DNA of 64,000 bases, taken from contig JAOTOL010001613.1 of NCBI GenBank assembly GCA_034440575.1, forward strand, positions 2,132,501 through 2,196,500. The letters run 5' to 3'. This DNA is from Imbricaverruca yamaguchii. Lineage: Eukaryota > Arthropoda > Thecostraca > Neoverrucidae. The translations under genes and the position numbers were made by a program. Below are positions 1 through 11,889 of this stretch, one piece after another; within the stretch, counting starts at the first letter, position 1; each line of letters opens with the position of its first letter. The notes under the pieces were generated by a model. That model was not told the origin of the DNA. It worked only from the letters and a program-made list of their open reading frames with translations, and made no database searches.

Positions 1-244
1 GACCTGGTGCTACGTTGGTGAGATGCTAAAGTGAAGTGTCTTGCTACGACGAGCGACTGCTACTTAGTACACTAGTGTTTTCTGCACCAATCAAAGTCGA
101 TGGCATAGGACTAGCTTATCAGCATTCAGTCGCCGAAGTGTTGAAAACAATGGACAAGATGTGGGAGCCTATGTTTTCCCTCTAACGACAATACGTGCTT
201 GGCAGTTCATCAGATTTACCATGCGATACATTTGAGAACGCACC

Positions 245-686
245 ATTACAGACGTTACACCATCGTTAAGGGACGCCACGCCACCGTTGCATGACGTTAC
301 ACCACCGTTACGGGGCATCACGCCATCGTCGTAGGACATTACACCACAGTTGCAGGACATTATACCCCAGTTACATGACATTGTATTACCGTTGCAGGAT
401 ATTACATCACCGTTACAGGAAATTACACCACCGCTACAGGACTTTGCACTACCGTTACACAGTTACACCGTCACACCGTTCGAATCTTGGGTTCTTTTAC
501 GACGCATCCAACCGCTAGGCTGCATAGCGACGCCAACCTCTCACGCCGGTTGGTCGCGGGTGGACTCGGTAAATGCCGTCGGGTGTGAGATCCGAACCCG
601 CAATCTTGCGATAAAGAGTCCGACACTCTTCCAACTGCGCTAACGCGGCCCCACAGTTTCACCGTTACGCCGTTACACCGTTGCAG
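245..686. repeat. 21-bp minisatellite ending on a splice acceptor, split by a SINE
   Basis: About ten degenerate copies of a 21-bp unit run from about 245 to 477. The unit has a core like ACCGTTGCAGGACATTACAC. The array resumes at 656-686 after a SINE insertion. The last unit supplies the CCGTTGCAG acceptor of the protease exon at 687, so each unit carries a copy of the acceptor-like string GTTGCAG|GA. Units differ by several substitutions each, so this is an old, diverged array. Confidence 0.8.
478..655 (-). mobile_element. tRNA-derived SINE, copy 1
   Basis: Read on the minus strand, positions 655 to about 585 form a tRNA-like head. It has an A box (TTAGCGCAGTTGG), a B box (GGTTCGGATCTCAC) and a Lys-like anticodon loop, but the anticodon stem is mispaired, so it is not a working tRNA. 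The body that follows (CGCGACCAACCGGCGTGAGA, then GCGTCGCTATGCAG and TGCGTCGTAAAAGAACCC) is shared with the copies at 11.2, 39.1 and 59.8 kb. That sharing makes it a dispersed SINE family. It is inserted inside the 21-bp minisatellite. Confidence 0.8.
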
Positions 687-857
687 GACGACAGCGGAAC
701 ACCGCTGATGCGCCAGCGCAGGAACGGCACCGGGCCGTGGGAGGTGATGGGCGTCGGCACCTACGGCCAAGGCTGCGCCGACCCGCACTACCCGGCCGTC
801 TTCATCAAGGTGGACACCTACCTGACCTGGATCAGCCGCACGGTGCTGCTCTACTAG
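687..857 (+). CDS. Trypsin-like serine protease, last exon (partial gene)
   Basis: This exon encodes the final 56 residues of a chymotrypsin-fold (S1) serine protease. Directly visible are the catalytic-serine motif DSGTPLM at the exon start, the strand WEVMGVGTYGQGC with its conserved Cys, the PAVFIKV motif (usual form PxVYxxV) and the terminal helix YLTWI, then the TAG stop at 855-857. An acceptor (CCGTTGCAG) precedes position 687, and the exon opens in phase 0 with GAC GAC AGC. The His and Asp of the triad would lie in upstream exons outside the window. Oddly, the residue before DSG reads as Asp where the family has an oxyanion-hole Gly. Either the true splice point differs slightly, or the enzyme is altered or dead. 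Such enzymes are normally secreted; the substrate cannot be guessed. The stop codon lies inside the first unit of the downstream 35-bp array. Confidence 0.82.
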   Translation, partial: DDSGTPLMRQRRNGTGPWEVMGVGTYGQGCADPHYPAVFIKVDTYLTWISRTVLLY

Positions 858-1850
858 AGGTCTGCTGTGGAGCGACTGTGCCACCCTATTAGTGGTCTGC
901 TGGCCACTGTTTTTCTGTGAGCGACAGTGCTGCTCTACTGGTGGTCTGTCATGGACCGACTGTGCTGCTCTATTAGTGGTCTGTCCTGGAGCGACTGCGC
1001 TGCTCTACTAGTGGTCTGCTGTGGCGCGACTGTGCTGCTCTACTAGAGGTCTGCTGTGGAGCGACTGTGCTACTCTACCTGTGGTCTGCTGTGGCGCGAC
1101 TGTGCTGCTCTACTGGTGGTCTGTCATGGACCGACTGAGTTACTCTATTAGTGGTCTGTCCTGGAGCGACTGTGCTGCTCTACTAGTGGTCTGCTGTGGC
1201 GCGACTGTGCTCTACTGGTGGTCTGACGTGGCGCGACTGTGCTGCTCTACTAGTGGTCTGCTGTGGCGCGACTGTGCTACTCTACTGGTGGTCTGACGTG
1301 GCGCGACTGTGCTGCTCTACTGGTGGTCTGACGTGGCGCGACTGTGCTGCTCTACTGGTGGTCTGACGTGGCGCGACTGTGCTGCTCTACTGGTGGTCTG
1401 ACGTGGCGCGACTGTGCTGCTCTACTGGTGGTCTGACGTGGCGCGACTGTGCTGCTCTACTAGTGGTCTGCTGTGGCGCGACTGTGCTGCTCTACTGGTG
1501 GTCTGACGTGGCGCGACTGTGCTGCTCTACTAGTGGTCTGCCGTGGCGCGACTGTGCTGCTCTACTGGTGGTCTGACGTGGCGCGACTGTGCTCTTCTAC
1601 TGGTGGTCTGACGTGGCGCGACTGTGCTGCTCTACTGGTGGTCTGACGTGGCGCGACTGTGCTGCTCTACTGGTGGTCTGACGTGGCGCGACTGTGCTCC
1701 TCTACTGGTGGTCTGACGTGGCGCGACTGTGCTGCTCTACTGTTGGTCTGCCGTGGCGCGACTGTGCTACTCTACTGGTGGTCTGCCATAGCGTCGTCTC
1801 GCGACTGTGCTACTCTACTGTTGGTCTGCCGTGACGACGTCCGCCGCTGT
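843..1850. repeat. 35-bp minisatellite starting inside the protease stop codon
   Basis: About 28 head-to-tail copies of a 35-bp unit (GTGCTGCTCTAC, TGGTGGTCTG, then ACGTGGCGCGACT). The first unit is the last codons and stop of the protease (GTG CTG CTC TAC TAG) plus the adjoining 3' UTR. Two subtypes alternate, one with CTACTAG and one with CTACTGG, and the TGG subtype dominates the middle of the array. The last units decay near 1830. Open frames here are periodic and are not genes. Confidence 0.93.
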
Positions 1851-3686
1851 CTCGCCAGCCGGGACCACGTCTGCAGAGCTGGTGAAGTTGTTCCACTTGA
1901 CGCCGATTACCGGCAGCGTGTCGCTCTGGGATGTCGAGAGTTTGGCGGTCGCGCCTGGTGCCGGCTCGTCCGAGTGACAGAGGTGTCGTGAAACACCAGG
2001 CGGGTAGCATTCGCCGAAAACTTTAGATACCACCATTGGGTTCGCTGCTGAACTAGTTTGCGGACGTCAACCTACCGGTGCCCGTTCGTCCGTCCAGAAC
2101 GCGTTACTGCTGTGCTGTCGATTAGCTGAGCCAGGTGCGCAGCAGTCCGTGATCAGAACGCTCCATAAAACGCTTCGTATGCAAAATGAAATGGCAATAT
2201 ACTTGATAAGAAGACACTGGATGTTTGGGCCGTCGCAAAATCGTTTTCTATCGAAATAAAGTTCAGTCGTGGGCACGAATTTCCTGCGTTTTATTCGGCA
2301 TGTTCTTCGGGACAGAGACAAAGACGGAAGATAGAACACGTACAGAGCAAAGACAACAACTTGGACCCGGATTTCACATGCTGCTCTGCAGGGATGCCCT
2401 ATGGTTTGGATATCCATCTGCTGCTCTGCAGCGATGTTCTGGCGATTGGATTTGCATCTGATGCTCGACAAGGATAGTTCTGAGGTTTGGATTCGCACCT
2501 CCTGCCATGCAGGGATGCGACAGGGTAGCTTTTTGAACTTGAATGAAAACGTGGATGTTGACACGAACTTGATCTGTGTACGCACGATCTGTAATTTTAA
2601 TGTCGGTCTGATTGGGAATGCTCGCTTGAGAGTGTCGTCACTTAGGCAGAGTGAACTCACCCGGACTTTTGTTTTTCGTGTTCAAAGCTGACACCCGATA
2701 CACCTAACGAAGTTTAGGTGTAGAAAGGGCGCATGTTATGTGGGTAAGTGAAGCTCAGCGTTGCGATGTTTTTATGATCTTGGCAGATGCAAGAAGGTAG
2801 CTTTGGCATGTCAGTACTCAACAGCAGAATGCATCGAGCCTCGTAAAAAAAAACACCCGGACCTCACCTCCGTCTACAATTATCCTTCCTATCCAAACAT
2901 TAAACCAGGCTTGAACACACATGCACCCCTACGCGGACGTACTGTAGTGATACCTTTTCTATGTTTCATGGAAAATATAATGTACCAAATGCCATCCAGC
3001 ATCAAATGTCAACATATAATGAGTGACAGACAGACCAACGACCTTGGTCTTCACACTAGAAGTAACGTTGATGCACGAGGCATAATATGTGAGGTCTAGT
3101 TCGCGAGGAACGCTTGATGTGTTCATCGCGATAATGATTATCTCGAGTACATAGCCCAGCAACCTGGTTTTCACCGACGCGTCTTGGCATTTTTCACCTG
3201 TTCAGGAGTGAAAAGAACGCTCGCATACATCATGCCGCTAGCGCTTCAGATCTGGTCAAAGAGGAAAACGTCAGACTGTCGCCGACCGACATACCCATTT
3301 TACCGGTTGTAAAATCACAGCCGCTAGCGAAGCAACATTTTCGGATATAGCTTGACACAAATAGCTAGCTGAGCTCCTGGTGAACACCATCACATCGTCA
3401 AAACGCGATGCGAGGTCAAGGCCATGTGCAGGTGGCTTGGGAAGCAACATAGTGTTTCCGCGCTTGAACGTAATCGTACCGTAGCTTCCGTACTACAAAC
3501 AATAATCATAAGCAAACATTAATGGACTACAAATGGACCTGTATTTCGACCACATCCAACCCGCTACCACTGTGTGATTGTGTCGAGGAGCTGAGACGTG
3601 TTCTCTGACATGGTACAGTTGCGTGGGCACTTGACACCCCGCACTGTTATCACCTGGCTGTTGGCGAGTCTCGTGACGGTCCAGGG
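1851..3686. other. Intergenic stretch without a recognisable gene
   Basis: Only short, low-confidence open frames are present on both strands. Positions 2340-2530 hold degenerate copies of a unit of roughly 46 bp containing CTGCTCTGCAGxGATG. I see no domain, tRNA or transposon hallmark elsewhere in the stretch. Confidence 0.6.
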
Positions 3687-4296
3687 CGGCCGACTGGCTA
3701 TCTGGACAGTTACCCACGGTCCGGCCGACTGGCTGTCTGGACAGTTACCCACGGTCCGGCCGACTGGCTGTCTGGACAGTTACCCATGGTCCGGCCGACT
3801 GGCTGTCTGGACAGTTACCCACGGTCCGGCCGACTGGCTGTCTGGACAGTTACCCACGGTCCGGCCGACTGGCTGTCTGGACAGTTACCCACGGTCCGGC
3901 CGACTGGCTGTCTGGACAGTTACCCACGGTCCGGCCGACTGGCTGTCTGGACAGTTACCCACGGTCCGGCCGACTGGCTGTCTGGACAGTTACCCATGGT
4001 CCGGCCGACTGGCTGTCTGGACAGTTACCCATGGTCCGGCCGACTGGCTGTCTGGACAGTTACCCACGGTCCGGCCGACTGGCTGTCTGGACAGTTACCC
4101 ATGGTCCGGCCGACTGGCTGTCTGGACAGTTACCCACGGTCCGGCCGACTGGCTGTCTGGACAGTTACCCAAGGTCCGGCCGACTGGCTGTCTGGACAGT
4201 TACCCAAGGTCCGGCCGACTGGCTGTCTGGACAGTTACCCAAGGTCCGGCCGACTGGCTGTCTGGACAGTTACCCACGGTCCGGCCGACTGGCTGT
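3687..4296. repeat. 35-bp minisatellite, about 17 copies
   Basis: Nearly identical 35-bp units (GGCCGACTGGCTGTCTGGAC followed by AGTTACCCACGGTCC). Variation is almost confined to one site, CCCACGG versus CCCATGG versus CCCAAGG. The CCCAAGG variants are grouped at the right end, which suggests recent lateral spread within the array. Because 35 is not a multiple of 3, all three frames stay open and give periodic pseudo-proteins. The sequence is unrelated to the other 35-bp array. Confidence 0.95.
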
Positions 4297-4299
4297 TCT

Positions 4300-5735
4300 C
4301 GCTGGTGACAACAGCAAATGTCGCTGTAACTGCTGCCGCATGCGAGCCTTCCAGGTCAGCCATTATGTCAAAGATGGCATAATGCGTGATGTTACTCGTG
4401 TCATCACCCCAGCCGAATCGGTATCTGACTTTGAAGGCAATATTAGCCGGTTGATATCGGATGGCTGACGGTATTTCAATGTTGTTTTTCAGTGAGAAAA
4501 CAATGAAAGAGAGAAAATGCCTTAAAGGTTAAAATCAAGTGCCCGAAATGTGAGGCTTTTTGTAGACATGGCGAATTTGGTACAGCCAAATGCTTTTCAA
4601 AGCCCAAAATTTTGTTCCCACCATTGGCCGACCCCCGAAGGAAAATCATGGGTGCGGCCCTAGTTTCGCAGGTTTGCTCCGCCGAGTTATTTCCTGACAC
4701 ATTCCTGCTTTCAAGAAATCAGCGAGCAGCAGTGATGGTAACCTGATAGGCGGCTTTCAAATGTAAGAAGCAGGGTCGGTGACGGCCGGCGTTAGTCCAT
4801 TAGCCACGAACGGTAGCTGAGGCTGCCACCAACTGGGATGGTGTGAGAACTGGACAAAGTTGGACCTCCTGTATCAGACAGCTCGACGGAAACTGCCAAA
4901 GCGCCAGACATATTTCCTCGACCGGAGAAGCCACTGGTTAACCTTGACTTCCAACGAACACATCTGACGAGGACAGCGCAAACATTTCTGAAATCACGTG
5001 TGTTCGTTGGGTCGCTGTGGCTTTACGATACACTCAGCAGTTGAGGTCACGTGGTGTCTCTTGTCTCTCACCCTGGCAGGAGGGGTGGGTTGGTTCGTTA
5101 TTGGTTTTACGATTTATTGATTTATTGATTAGTTGAGCTTAGGGGCGCATCAACTGCTACTGGTAATGTAGCGAAAGTTTATTCGTTTTACGACACATCG
5201 ACAGTTCAGTCATGTAGCGTCGCCAGTCATACCATATACGTACCATATATGTTGAAAGGTGGTACAGTCATACCATATATGTTGAAAGGTGGTATCATAC
5301 CATATATATAATATCATCGCAAGTGGTGTCATTAGCGGCTGGAAGAAGGCCATAGCCTACTCGGTATATGGCCACCATTCACTATATACGGCATAGTGTT
5401 TCTAATCAAATATTACGCACACACCCTCAGATATAACCGTGTCCGCATGAATATGAATGACGCTCTGCATATTCGGTGTCGCTTCCTGAAACCGGCGTCA
5501 TCACAGACGATGTCATTAGCGGACACAAATTGCCTTAGCCCAGCGCATGATTGCCATACATTATATACGACAGAATGTTCCTGATCAAGTATTATCACTC
5601 CGACATAGTCGAACACCGGTGAAATTTGCATAAATATAGAAATTAGCGTTGATTTGAATTGCGTTCCAGATTATCGGGAACGCACTTTGAAGCTGGTGTT
5701 AGCACTAGTACGTCATTATCAGACAGAACATTGCT
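4300..5735. other. Gene-poor stretch with short repeats
   Basis: A short tandem duplication (ACCATATATGTTGAAAGGTG) lies at about 5228-5300. A string CTTAGGGGCGCATCAACTGC near 5140 recurs near 12198 and marks a dispersed repeat. A SINE tail fragment lies at 5178-5228. No coding signal was recognised. Confidence 0.6.
5178..5228 (-). mobile_element. SINE tail fragment
   Basis: The string ATTCGTTTTACGACACATCG followed by ACAGTTCAGTCATGTAGCGTCGCC matches the 3' part of the SINE family at 478-655 and 39.1 kb, in the same orientation as those copies. The tRNA-like head is missing. Confidence 0.5.
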
Positions 5736-5737
5736 CT

Positions 5738-5990
5738 CACAGCTGTCAGCTGCAGTACAGCTGTCAGCTGCAGCACAGATGTCAGCTGCAGTACAGCTGT
5801 CAGCTGCAGTACAGCTGTCAGCTGCAGTACAGCTGTCAGCTGCAGTACAGCTGTCAGCTGCAGTACAGCTGTCAGCTGCAGCACAGATGTCAGCTGCAGT
5901 ACAACTGTCAGCTGCAGTACAGCTGTCAGCTGCAGTACAGCTGTCAGCTGCAGTATGGCTATCAGCTGCCGTACAGTTGTTAGCTGCCTT
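5738..5990. repeat. 18-bp minisatellite (AGCTGTCAGCTGCAGTAC)
   Basis: About 14 copies of an 18-bp unit rich in CAGCTG/GCAGC. Because 18 is a multiple of 3, every frame on both strands reads as a six-residue peptide repeat. Such frames here have no flanking gene structure, so I treat the array as non-coding. Each unit contains a CAGCTG E-box-like palindrome. Confidence 0.93.
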
Positions 5991-7888
5991 ACACTGGATA
6001 CTGCTCTCAAATTGTTTTAATGAGCTCTGGGAACGTGTGCAAAATGCCATCTGGATGAGGAGACCACCACGGAAGCGGCTGGGGTTGAAGTAACATTTGC
6101 AAAGGGAATGTCGAGAATGCAAGTTTTAGCGATGAACGTATGCCAAGTTCACAGGCGGCTATGTTAGTCGTGGCTGGAATGCATAATGACAGGCGACTTT
6201 AAGAACGTTGACATAGTTAGTCCAGATTCAATAGCGAATGTTCAATAACACTGAGCACATCACTTTGAACTAGGTGTTTTGCATCAATGCAGCCATATAC
6301 CCATGCATAATAAGCTTCGGGACGGAGTGGATCCCCCCTCAAATTGTCTTGTTTCAATTGGCATGGTTGACTGATCTTTACCTTGGAAATTACTACATAT
6401 CTTGATATACCGTGCCGCTCTTAAAAACTTCGCACATGGCGATACAAAAAGTGTTAGGAGGAAGGGCTCATTTGAATACCGATAGATTCGCTATTGACTT
6501 ACCAAAGACCAGAAGCTGCGTATACACATATATGCCTTCCCGTTTTTCGAGGTACTCACAATAGGAGCACCCCACGCTATATTTTGAAGTATGCAATTCT
6601 GCAATACAACGTCATGGCTGATCTTAACTGACATATACATGTATCGACATGCACACCGACCCGACCACTACATTTCGTGAGTTAATGTGACCTCAGTCTT
6701 TGATAGCCTTGACGTTATGATTGAAACCCTGCCTAAACGCTGGGCGCATAATGACCTAAGTAGTAGAGGCGCCGTGACGTCACAAATAACCACTTACCCA
6801 AAGTGGTCCAAACACGTGAGCAATATACCGAAGGTGTTGTTGGTGTCAACTTGGTTGCCTGCTGGTGTCAACTTGGTGGACTTGGCTGCGCGATGGTACT
6901 TAAGGTTTCTTCCACCATTTGCTACTAGAGTCCACAATAACTGTTTCATTTTCACATGAATGCTAGCACCGTCCAGGAGAGCAGCTCCCTTTGCGGCGTA
7001 AGGCAATCGGACGTTATAATCCACCAGTGTGAATCCGGACACGGCATTCAAAACAACTTTACCAGTGTTGTTCGCGCATAATTACCAATGCAGGATCCCC
7101 GAACTTGCTAGGGATGTTACTGCATGCGAGAGATCAAACACTTGGAGAAATCATGTACACGCTCAAAAACAAACTGTTAGACTAATTTTCGATATAACTG
7201 AGGACCAACATGGATGACATTTATTTCATCGTATATATGTCCCGGATTGCTTTGGACCAACTTAAAGCTCCACAAAATATAACTGACATATATATATATA
7301 GAGATGTAGAGCTGTGTAGAGTAATAGAGTTGCGGTGTGGGAAACGTTCATCGGCTTATTCTACTAACCACCTGTGCTAAATAGTAATGCTAAGCTTATG
7401 GTAGGCGAGGGTCCGCCTCTTGCGGCCGACTTTGCTCACAGCACGGATATCCTGGCACACACTATAATTTAATAACGTCACCAAAGTCCCGCTTACCTTC
7501 CCGCGACTGAACCGCGTGAGTTGCAGATATTCATCACAGTAGCTGGGGCTGGGGGTCCGGCTGGTTCCTCGCATATGGCGCAGCTTGGCTCCCCCGCAAG
7601 GCCACGTCCCCTCCTCGGCGTCTTTGTGCGCACCTGGGAAGAGATGCTAAGCTGTAGCTCGCGAAGTCGGATGAAAGGAATAGCTAGATAGTCATGTCTT
7701 CACTTGGTATACTTTACCGATCGAATGACGTGGACTGGCGTCCGATCGTACCCGTCCCTGCCCGACCCCGACTAGATACCATGCTCTGGTATCCAAGCTG
7801 GTCCCGTCCTGCTCGCAGATCGGATCCCGCGGACATCAAGACGCCGTGGACGATTTGACTAAGGTTTTAATGTTGATTCATGCCAGTA
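5991..7888. other. No gene recognised
   Basis: AT-moderate intergenic sequence with only short isolated open frames. I see no splice-compatible domain, repeat array or RNA gene. Confidence 0.5.
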
Positions 7889-8741
7889 TTAACCCGCGCC
7901 GTCTTTCCGGTCAAATCCTAACACCCCGTCTCGGGGAGGGGGGGTTGAAGATCCCCTCTAAAATCCTCTAAAATACAAACTATGCATCGCACGAAAACGA
8001 AAGAGGTGTCATCGGAAAGCGCTCGACGAGTAGGTCCGGGTCCACCCCCAAAACAATTTGACCCGAAAGTGACGTAACCAGGGTGGCTAGATTTTCACGA
8101 CTTTTCACGACTTACATTAAGTTTTTGGCTATGGGGAGTTCATTTCAGGGGATATATGAAGAAAAAATTTATTTGGGATGAGAAAAGGACAGCGAAATCT
8201 GCCAGAGCTTTAATTTGTTTGGCCCACCAAAAATAAAAATAAAATATTTTTGGGAAATTTCAAAATTTCGAGTTTTTAAGTTATCTTTATTTTTCCTTTT
8301 CCAATGGGTAGACCAGACCGAAAGACGTTGTTGGAAGTCAACTTGCCCTAATAAAAATGCTTACTTTAGCCAGTATCCTCTATATGAACTGCAATTTGAC
8401 AAATACGCAAAATTTATATGTAGTCAAAAACGAAAGAAATGAAAAATTCCACTCGTACGTGTTGTTGCATCCCTAAGGATAAGCAAACGCTGAAAGTTTC
8501 ATTAAAATATCTGTATCTGTTAAAGCGTGACGACTGGTTGAACGTTTTTGGAGGTGAGCTCACTTGACCTTGACTAACTCATTGACCCTAGATGACCTGA
8601 CTTCAAAATTTTGAAACAGCATGCCAAATTGATGCGAGAAAAGGTATACCAAATTTGGGCGCGCTGCTGAGCGCCGTTCGTCCACTATCCGCGAAAAACC
8701 TGAGGGGGCAGTTGAAGACCCCCCGAGACGGGATGGATTAA
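7889..8741 (+). mobile_element. TTAA-ended non-autonomous DNA element A (853 bp)
   Basis: The element begins TTAACCCGCGCCGTCTTTCC and ends CCCGAGACGGGATGGATTAA. Its ends are imperfect inverted repeats anchored on TTAA, with GTCTCGGGG/CCCCGAGAC blocks just inside. The interior encodes nothing. It shares internal blocks with B, C and D: GAAAGAGGTGTCATCGGAAA, AGCGCTCGACGAG, a block GTGACGTAACCAGGGTGGCT, and TTAAAGCGTGACGACTGGTT near the right end. TTAA targets with CCC at the element tip are the hallmark of piggyBac-type transposition. No transposase is visible here. Confidence 0.75.
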
Positions 8742-9277
8742 GAGTTGTCATTGGGAGCGCTGGACAATCAAAAGGTCAGGGACGGTGTGGGGAGTTTCCA
8801 TGCTGAAGAAGACCAGAGGGTCAGATGCCACTGCTGCCCGCAGATTGAAGTCTGGAACGCTTACTATCAGTCCGGGCACACTCTCCCGAGTGGTCAACAC
8901 TCGCACCACTCAGGATATTTGCCAATCCCGCGCCCCACCGGCGAAACAGCGTTGCCGGTGCCATTAGCCGTAATCGTGCACAAAGTGCGTCGTGAACCAC
9001 CGAATAAACAAGCAAAGAATCCGCCGAGTGATTGGCGGTGTGATGCACTAGGCCGTGAGGAGAACAGCAAACGTATACCCCGCCCACTCATCCGTCCAGA
9101 TCTGTCAGCAAGTAGAGTTCCAGAAGCTTTAGGCAAGTAAGCCGAGTTTGTGTAGGTTTACTTATCAACAGCACTTGTCAGCTGGTTTAATTTTGAAGTA
9201 CCCATAGCTTCACTCACGCACGATCGCGATCAATCAAGAAAGAAAAAGCGACAGACAAGCATACTTTTTCCTTACTC

Positions 9278-9311
<34 letters not shown>

Positions 9312-10464
9312 ACGCGCGCGCAGACATAATGATCCTGGCATAATGATCAGCATAAATTAGAAGAGATCACTAATACTAATTATCACGGCAGATTCAGTAA
9401 CAAAGTAGGTCTTGCTAGCAGCAATGGGAAGCCAGCATATGAAGCTTATAAAGAAGCCAGCATATGCAGACTCTAAGGCGCACCCAAGGGGCTCAGCATA
9501 CCATGCATCCACTTTGCAAAGCAATTATTATGATAAATGAACAAGAGATTATTGGCCGAGCCACACGCCAAATCAGACATTTTCAGAAAGCCTTCTCCAT
9601 TGCACTGATCTCTTCAGCGGACCGAGAAAATCAGGCTCATAGGAAAATATTGGCTGTCCCCTTTGCCACATGGCAACATCGACCGACAAGGCTATTAGGC
9701 GGACAAGTCTGTTTCTCTTTCTTTCCCGCTCTCCCTCAGATCAGCGATAGGCAAAGGGGAAGGAGAGTGAGTCCCTGCTGGAGTATGGTGGCTAAATACG
9801 TTGAATGCTAGCGTAATATTTGCACTGGGAGTTGCCTCAATGCTGCAGGTCGGGCATGAAAGCAAATGAAACCAACTTAGCTCCGTGGAATATTTGATCC
9901 TGGCCACAAAATGCTTGCTTTAACATGATGCTTAGTTCAAATAGAATGTCCGAAACCCGACAAATAGAGAGTTCCTTTCAAACACTGAATGGTGTCTTTG
10001 ATTCCCAAGGCTACCATACAGCTGTAAGTCAATGTCAATCGTATTGCATTGCATTGTAGAACTACGGGCACTGACATAAAGTATGAATACTTGATGTCCA
10101 ATGTTAATTATTAATTAGTCGCACAAGGATGCACCTATAATGTGATACAGCATTGCAGGTGATTGGGCGCTTTGAGCGATGGCCTGTTAAACATTGTAAG
10201 TGGGCATTGAGTAAAGTCGGATGTCGATGCCCGGCGTAATAAAAATCCATATATAGTCCATTCAGCAAGCCACGTACTGGAACACATTTGGTTCAAGGGA
10301 ATGTTTCTAGTCCACCTCCACATATGAACTGCGCACATATCAGAAGAAGGAAATCGACAGCGATCACAAACTGTTTTGATTTTCCTACACTGGTCCGAGT
10401 TAGTTTGCAATTTGCTCCGCTCAGTTACGAAATGACGGTGCCTGATTATTGCTCATGTGTACAT

Positions 10465-10530
<66 letters not shown>

Positions 10531-11164
10531 GATAATACTTGCCCAGAAGCATGTTGCAAGCAAACATGACCAGCCTCGCATAGTTCATGATGACCTGCAT
10601 TTCGGATGATAGCCGTTTTGTGTCCGCCAATGACGTCATCTGTGATGCAACCATCTTCACCCTGGATACAAATCCCTCATGACGTCCCTGAACTGACACC
10701 AATCGCATCCTCGAAGCCATGCCCTCGCAACACATCTGAGGTTCAATTTGAAGTACCATCCTTCGCTACTAATCCCTGGCGACGCCCATGCTTTGGCTCT
10801 TCCACAACTGCCTCCTGTTCACAAATTCCCGATGCTCTGATGTGCATGTCAAGCAAAAACCCTGAGGGAAAATTATTGAGGCAGACCTTAAAGTGTCATG
10901 CGAATCTACATCATTCGTAAGAAAGCCCTGGTGCCGCCCGTTAATTGGGATCTTCTCAACCTCCCCTAGCAAGGATATCCTCGTTACGCCTCTAAATTCC
11001 TATCTTAGCCATCACTTCTTGAAATCAGATGCCCGGTGACGCCTTGAATTTGCTCGCACACAAATACTCACTGGAGATAAAATCCTGCTGACGCCCCTGA
11101 AAGAGCACCACATCGACCCTTTCGAGACAAATATCTGACGACGACTCTAAATTGACATCTTCAC
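8742..11164. other. Intergenic, microsatellites only
   Basis: A (GA)n run lies at about 9280-9308 and a pure (AT)n run of about 62 bp at about 10466-10527. Otherwise there are only short open frames with no recognised domain. Confidence 0.55.
10466..10527. repeat. (AT)n microsatellite
   Basis: An uninterrupted AT dinucleotide run of about 31 copies. It yields Tyr-Ile pseudo-peptides on both strands. Confidence 0.95.
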
Positions 11165-11335
11165 CACCGCTCCTCTGGGTACGAGCAGTCTATGGGTAAG
11201 TTGCTCGTGCCACAATGGAAATGTTTTGGGTTCGAGTCTCACCTGTCGCTACTCTTCGCCCGCGACCAGCCGGCGTGAGAGATCGGCGACGCTACATGAC
11301 TCAACGGTCGATATGTCGTAAAACCAATAACCGAT
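11165..11335 (+). mobile_element. SINE, copy 2
   Basis: B-box-like string GGGTTCGAGTCTCACCTGTC, followed by the family body (CTCTTCGCCCGCGACCAGCC, GGCGTGAGAGATCGGCGACG, TACATGACTCAACGGTC) and the tail ATGTCGTAAAACCAATAACC. The body aligns with the minus-strand copies at 478-655 and 39095-39245. Confidence 0.75.
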
Positions 11336-11539
11336 CACCACTCCTCTGATGCAAATTTTGGTGTCATCTTTAAAGTGGGACTCAAGACATCGTTCGGCGG
11401 CGTGGACAAATGCATCGTGAAGCCAATACATTGGCCTCTCCTACCTCGTCTAAGCTCCGTCTCACCATGTCGTGCTGTTGGCTGGTGGACATGCTGCCAC
11501 CCGTCTACCCAGAGGCTAGATAGATAGGCGCACTGGCGC

Positions 11540-11725
11540 CTTCTCCAGCCGCGGTGGCGCCATTTCCAGCCGCGGTGGCGCCATCTCCAGCCGCAGTGGC
11601 GCCATTCCGGCCGCGGTGGCGCATCCCAGCGCGTGGCGCCATGGGTGGGCCATCTAGCGAGTGGCGCCATCTCCAGCCGCAGTGGCGCCATCTCCAGCCG
11701 CAGTGGCGCCATCTTCAACTGCATG
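11540..11725. repeat. 21-bp array (GGCGCCATCTCCAGCCGCAGT)
   Basis: Roughly eight copies of a 21-bp unit alternating CCAGCCGCGGTGGCGCCAT and CCAGCCGCAGTGGCGCCAT, with a diverged centre around 11620-11660. The unit length is a multiple of 3, so all frames stay open. No gene structure surrounds it. Confidence 0.85.
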
Positions 11726-11889
11726 GATGCCATCTGTCGTCGGGACGGCGCCATCAGAGGCGCCAGCACCCCGTTACGCCCCGTGGCAGCAAAACATCGG
11801 ACCAGCCCTGCATGTCCTCTTCCAGCCACTCCCCATTGCAACAAAAAACAAATACATCCCGATCATTTGCTGCAAACAGCACACCTAGG

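Noticed and set aside
1..17. Possible penultimate exon end of the protease before GTTGGTGAGAT
   Set aside because: No frame gives the expected Cys-x-Gly before the DSG exon with a consistent phase; too little sequence to decide.
3598..4308. 236-residue plus-strand frame made of GRLAVWTVTHGPADWLSGQL-type repeats
   Set aside because: It is the translation of the 35-bp minisatellite; all three frames give the same peptides shifted, with no flanking exon signals.
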